Assembly: GCF_001423525.1 (NCBI RefSeq)
Contig: NZ_LMOI01000018.1
Location: 257,167-321,166 of the forward strand
Source of the DNA: Arthrobacter sp. Leaf137
GTDB taxonomy: Bacteria > Actinomycetota > Actinomycetes > Actinomycetales > Micrococcaceae
Direction: 5' to 3'
DNA: 64,000 nucleotides
In this document: piece by piece, positions 61,503 to 64,000 of the stretch
How the letters are laid out: every line of letters begins with the position of its first letter
How positions within the stretch are numbered: position 1 is the stretch's first letter
Position numbers and translations under genes: made by a program
Notes under the pieces: generated by a model
Databases searched by the model: none
What the model was told of the DNA's origin: nothing
Seen by the model: only the letters and a program-made list of their open reading frames with translations

Positions 61503-61540
61503 CCTGCTGTGGAATAATCCGCTGCGGGAGGCCTGACGAC

Positions 61541-62749
61541 GTGAGCAACGAACTGATCCTGCGCGGGCGCGTGGTCACCGGACGCCTGGACATCGCCGAT
61601 GGTGTGGTGGCTGTGGACGGCCGCCGCGTCACGTACACCGGTCCGGCGTCGGACTTCCCCGGAGAACCCCTGCCCGCCCGCGACCCCATTGCCGCCGGAC
61701 GTATCCTCCTGCCAGGGCTGGTTGATCTGCATTGCCACGGCGCCCACGGAAACGACTTTTCGGAAGGATCTGTGGACGGCGCCCGGGCCGCGGCGCGCTA
61801 CCTGCACAGCCGGGGCACCACAACCCTGCTGGCCAGCGTGGTGACGGGGTCGCCACGGGACCTGCTGCGCAATCTGAGTGCGCTATGGACAGTGGCCGGG
61901 GAGGGTTTGACTGCAGGGTCCCATCTTGAGGGCCCCTTCCTCGCGTCGTCCCAATGCGGCGCCCACGACCCGGGGTTGCTGCTGGAACCGGACAACGCCC
62001 TGATGGAGCAACTGTTGGAAGCCGCCGGGACGTCCCTTGCATCCATGACGCTCGCCGCAGAGCTTCCGGGTGCTTCCGCGCTCCTGGATCTGCTGGCCTC
62101 CCGCGGGGTGATCCCGTCGCTGGGGCACACGGCCGCCGGGCATTCCACTGCCGCGGCTTTCCTTGACCGAGCAGCCTTGGAACTTCGTGCTTCGTCCAAC
62201 GTTACGGGCAGGCTTCGGCCCACGGTGACCCATCTGTTCAATGCCATGCCGCCGCTGCATCACCGGTCCCCCGGCCCCGTTGCCGCAAGCCTCAGTGCCG
62301 CGCGCGCCGGACAGGCGGTGGTGGAACTGATCGGCGACGGCGTCCACGTGGCGCCGGAGACCATCAAGCTGGTGTTCGACCTGGTGGGTGCCGGGAACGT
62401 CGCACTCGTCACCGATTCGATGGCCGCGACAGGACTGCACGACGGCGGCTACCGGCTTGGGACGCTGGCGGTCACCGTTGAGCAGGGCGTGGCACGGGTC
62501 GACGCCACGGGTGCCATCGCCGGCGGTACGGCCACGCTGCTGGATGTGGTGCGGGTTTCCGTGGCCGCCGGGGTCCCACTTCAGGATGCGGTGCTGGCTG
62601 CGAGCAGCGTGCCGGCTGCGGTCCTCGGGCTGTCTTCCGAGGTGGGCGACCTTGCCGCGGGAATGCTTGCGGACGTTGTTGTGGTTGACTCCGGACTCGG
62701 GCTCACCGGGGTGCTCCGGCGCGGCGAATGGGTCACCCCGCTCGTGTGA
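61541..62749 (+). CDS. nagA: N-acetylglucosamine-6-phosphate deacetylase, second copy
   Basis: 402 residues. Intact amidohydrolase residues: LHCHGAHGNDF (HxH), SHLEGPFL (Glu), SLGHTAAGH (His), THLFNAMPPLHHR (His) and Asp in VTDSMAATG. Clearly paralogous to the nan-operon copy (28413), but with no nan-type operator upstream and no amino-sugar neighbours. GTG start with GGGAGG 9 bases upstream. It may serve cell-wall or chitin GlcNAc-6-P independently of sialic acid. Confidence 0.92.
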   Translation: MSNELILRGRVVTGRLDIADGVVAVDGRRVTYTGPASDFPGEPLPARDPIAAGRILLPGLVDLHCHGAHGNDFSEGSVDGARAAARYLHSRGTTTLLASVVTGSPRDLLRNLSALWTVAGEGLTAGSHLEGPFLASSQCGAHDPGLLLEPDNALMEQLLEAAGTSLASMTLAAELPGASALLDLLASRGVIPSLGHTAAGHSTAAAFLDRAALELRASSNVTGRLRPTVTHLFNAMPPLHHRSPGPVAASLSAARAGQAVVELIGDGVHVAPETIKLVFDLVGAGNVALVTDSMAATGLHDGGYRLGTLAVTVEQGVARVDATGAIAGGTATLLDVVRVSVAAGVPLQDAVLAASSVPAAVLGLSSEVGDLAAGMLADVVVVDSGLGLTGVLRRGEWVTPLV

Positions 62750-62830
62750 GGGTGCCGGGCGGCTGGTTCCGCTGCGTTGCTGGTTCTGTGGCGCTGCTGG
62801 TTGGGCTCCGGCGATGAGTTGGAGCAGCCT

Positions 62831-63985
62831 ATGAATGTCAGACCCTCACGCGATGATGTCTGTATGGGAAACGCGGCGGCTTCTCCGGTCGAGGAGACAG
62901 AGGCGATGGAGGGTCTTTGGGCCTCTGTCGCCAGCCTCGACGTGCTGTTCCTGAAGGACGCGGAACTGGACCGGGCTGGCTCGGATGTGTTTGGCGCGAA
63001 CGCTCCATATGTGGCTGGTTCCGGCGGTGCTGATGTTGATGTGTTGGAGCGGAAGTCTGAGCTGCGGCTGCAGCGGTTGGCGTTCTGGAGCAGGCTGGAG
63101 GCGCAGGTGGCGGCGGGCAAGGCCCGGGACGCGATGGCGCCGCCGGAGGCCACAGACTCGGAGCGGGCGTTCGTGGAGATGTCCACGACGGCGGAGGTCG
63201 CCGGGGTTCTGACGCTCAGCCCGGGCGCAGCGGCAGCGTTCATCAGCCAGTCCCGGAAGGTCTGTGCGATGCCCCTTGTTGCCGGTGCACTGGCTGCGGG
63301 GTTGATGTCGTGGCGGCACGCGGTGATTGTGGCCGACGAAGCGGACTGCCTCGCCCCCGAAGGTGCTGAGGCGCTGGTGGCGCACTTCTTCGACCCCGAC
63401 GCCCCCAACCGTGCCCGCGGGTTGGCACCCGGTGACCTCGTGGCGCACCTGTTCCGCCGGAAGGTCAGGACCTGGCGCGAACGCACCTACCCCGCCTCCC
63501 TCGCAACCCGGCATACGAGGTGTGTGGCGGACCGGCGGATGGAATACCGCCCAGACGCCGACGGGATGGCAACGATTACCCTGATCCTGCCCGCGGACAC
63601 CGCCTGCGCCATCTGGAACAAGACCACAGCGATCGCCCGGGGCCTTCAGGGACCGGGCGAGACCCGCACCCTCACCCAGCTCCGCCCCGACACCGCCGCC
63701 AGACTCCTCCTCGGCACCCACACCGGGGCCGCTGCCACCGGTACAGCCGCCACCGGTACAGCTGCCACCGGCCAGTCCAACGACGGCCAAAAACCCGGTG
63801 ACGGGAGCGACCCGTTCGCGATTGATCTCAGCAAGGTCCCCGCGCTGAAGGCCGATGTCCTGGTGACTGTCCCGCTGTTCGCCCTGCTGGGCATCACTGA
63901 TGAACCGGCAGATTTGGACGGGTACGGGCCCATCCCGGCGGCCATGGCACGGAAACTCGTCGCCGACGGGGCGACCTCGTTTTAC
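62831..63985 (+). CDS. DUF222/HNH-endonuclease-family protein, truncated by contig end
   Basis: 385 codons precede the adapter. The DUF222 domain is recognisable: LERKSELRLQRLAFWSRLEAQ, ALAAGLMSWRHAVIVADEA, VAHLFRRKVRTWRERTYP, MEYRPDADGMATITLILPAD and VADGATSFY just before the break. In full-length relatives an HNH nuclease domain follows about 20-60 residues later; it is missing here. ATG 62831 has GGAG 6 bases upstream. These genes are multi-copy in Arthrobacter, which may be why the assembly stops here. Confidence 0.85.
63731..63775 (+). repeat. Three 15-base tandem repeats
   Basis: GC(T/C)GCCACCGGTACA units (63731-63745, 63746-63760 and the diverged 63761-63775) encode AATGT, AATGT, AATGQ in the DUF222 linker. 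Confidence 0.75.
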
Positions 63986-64000
63986 AGATCGGAAGAGCGT
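63986..64000. other. Illumina TruSeq adapter remnant at contig end
   Basis: AGATCGGAAGAGCGT equals the first 15 bases of the standard TruSeq read-2 adapter. It breaks a DUF222 reading frame and its codons do not match local usage. It is an artefact, not genomic sequence. Confidence 0.95.

Overview
The window is high-GC actinobacterial DNA. Gene content, GTG/TTG start use, Shine-Dalgarno spacing and protein families (MmyB-type regulators, DUF222/HNH, two GH33 sialidases, ROK kinase) point to a soil Micrococcaceae, most likely Arthrobacter/Pseudarthrobacter. It looks like a chromosomal segment: no phage, plasmid, IS, CRISPR, rRNA or tRNA genes were seen. The last 15 bases match the Illumina TruSeq adapter start, so the right edge is a contig end with untrimmed adapter inside a DUF222/HNH gene.

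Layout. 0-7 kb: two MmyB-type regulators, each next to metabolic genes (aldo/keto reductase; MBL-fold lactonase-like hydrolase and ilvD), then small oxidoreductase/HAD genes. 7-14 kb: secreted rhamnogalacturonan acetylesterase (CE12), VOC and PNPOx-like proteins, and a NarL-type two-component system divergent from an FtsX-type ABC exporter. 14-29.6 kb: a complete sialic-acid utilisation locus with a secreted multidomain sialidase, a sialidase without a signal peptide, a DUF4862-like TIM-barrel protein, a SatABCD/SiaEFGI-type family-5 ABC importer (one subunit is a permease-ATPase fusion), nanA, nanK, nanE and nagA. 29.6-34 kb: an accessory patch of small unrelated genes, including two tandem paralogous membrane proteins. 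34-36 kb: nagB and a GntR/FadR-type regulator, the best candidate controller of the nan genes because TAGGAC(A/G)TCCTA-type sites lie before the sialidases, the transporter operon and the regulator. 36-46 kb: ZIP transporter, stand-alone HATPase, FMN reductase, exo-rhamnogalacturonan lyase-like protein, NodB deacetylase, SRPBCC protein and a secreted PL11 rhamnogalacturonan lyase; LacI-type palindromes precede the pectin genes. 46-64 kb: MHS transporter/M20 peptidase/LysR locus, AsnC/aminotransferase/YitT locus, secreted beta-propeller, PLP lyase, kinase, DctA, lipoprotein, IclR/AAHS transporter pair, a second nagA and the truncated DUF222 gene.

How the parts work together. The nan locus encodes extracellular release of sialic acid, ABC import, possible cytoplasmic desialylation, and NanA-NanK-NanE-NagA-NagB conversion to fructose-6-phosphate. 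The RG-I genes encode deacetylation (CE12), endo-type extracellular cleavage (PL11) and probable intracellular exo-cleavage (PcRGLX/YetA-like). Together they describe a scavenger of plant pectin and of host or microbial sialoglycans. All family assignments come from reading motifs; no database search was run.
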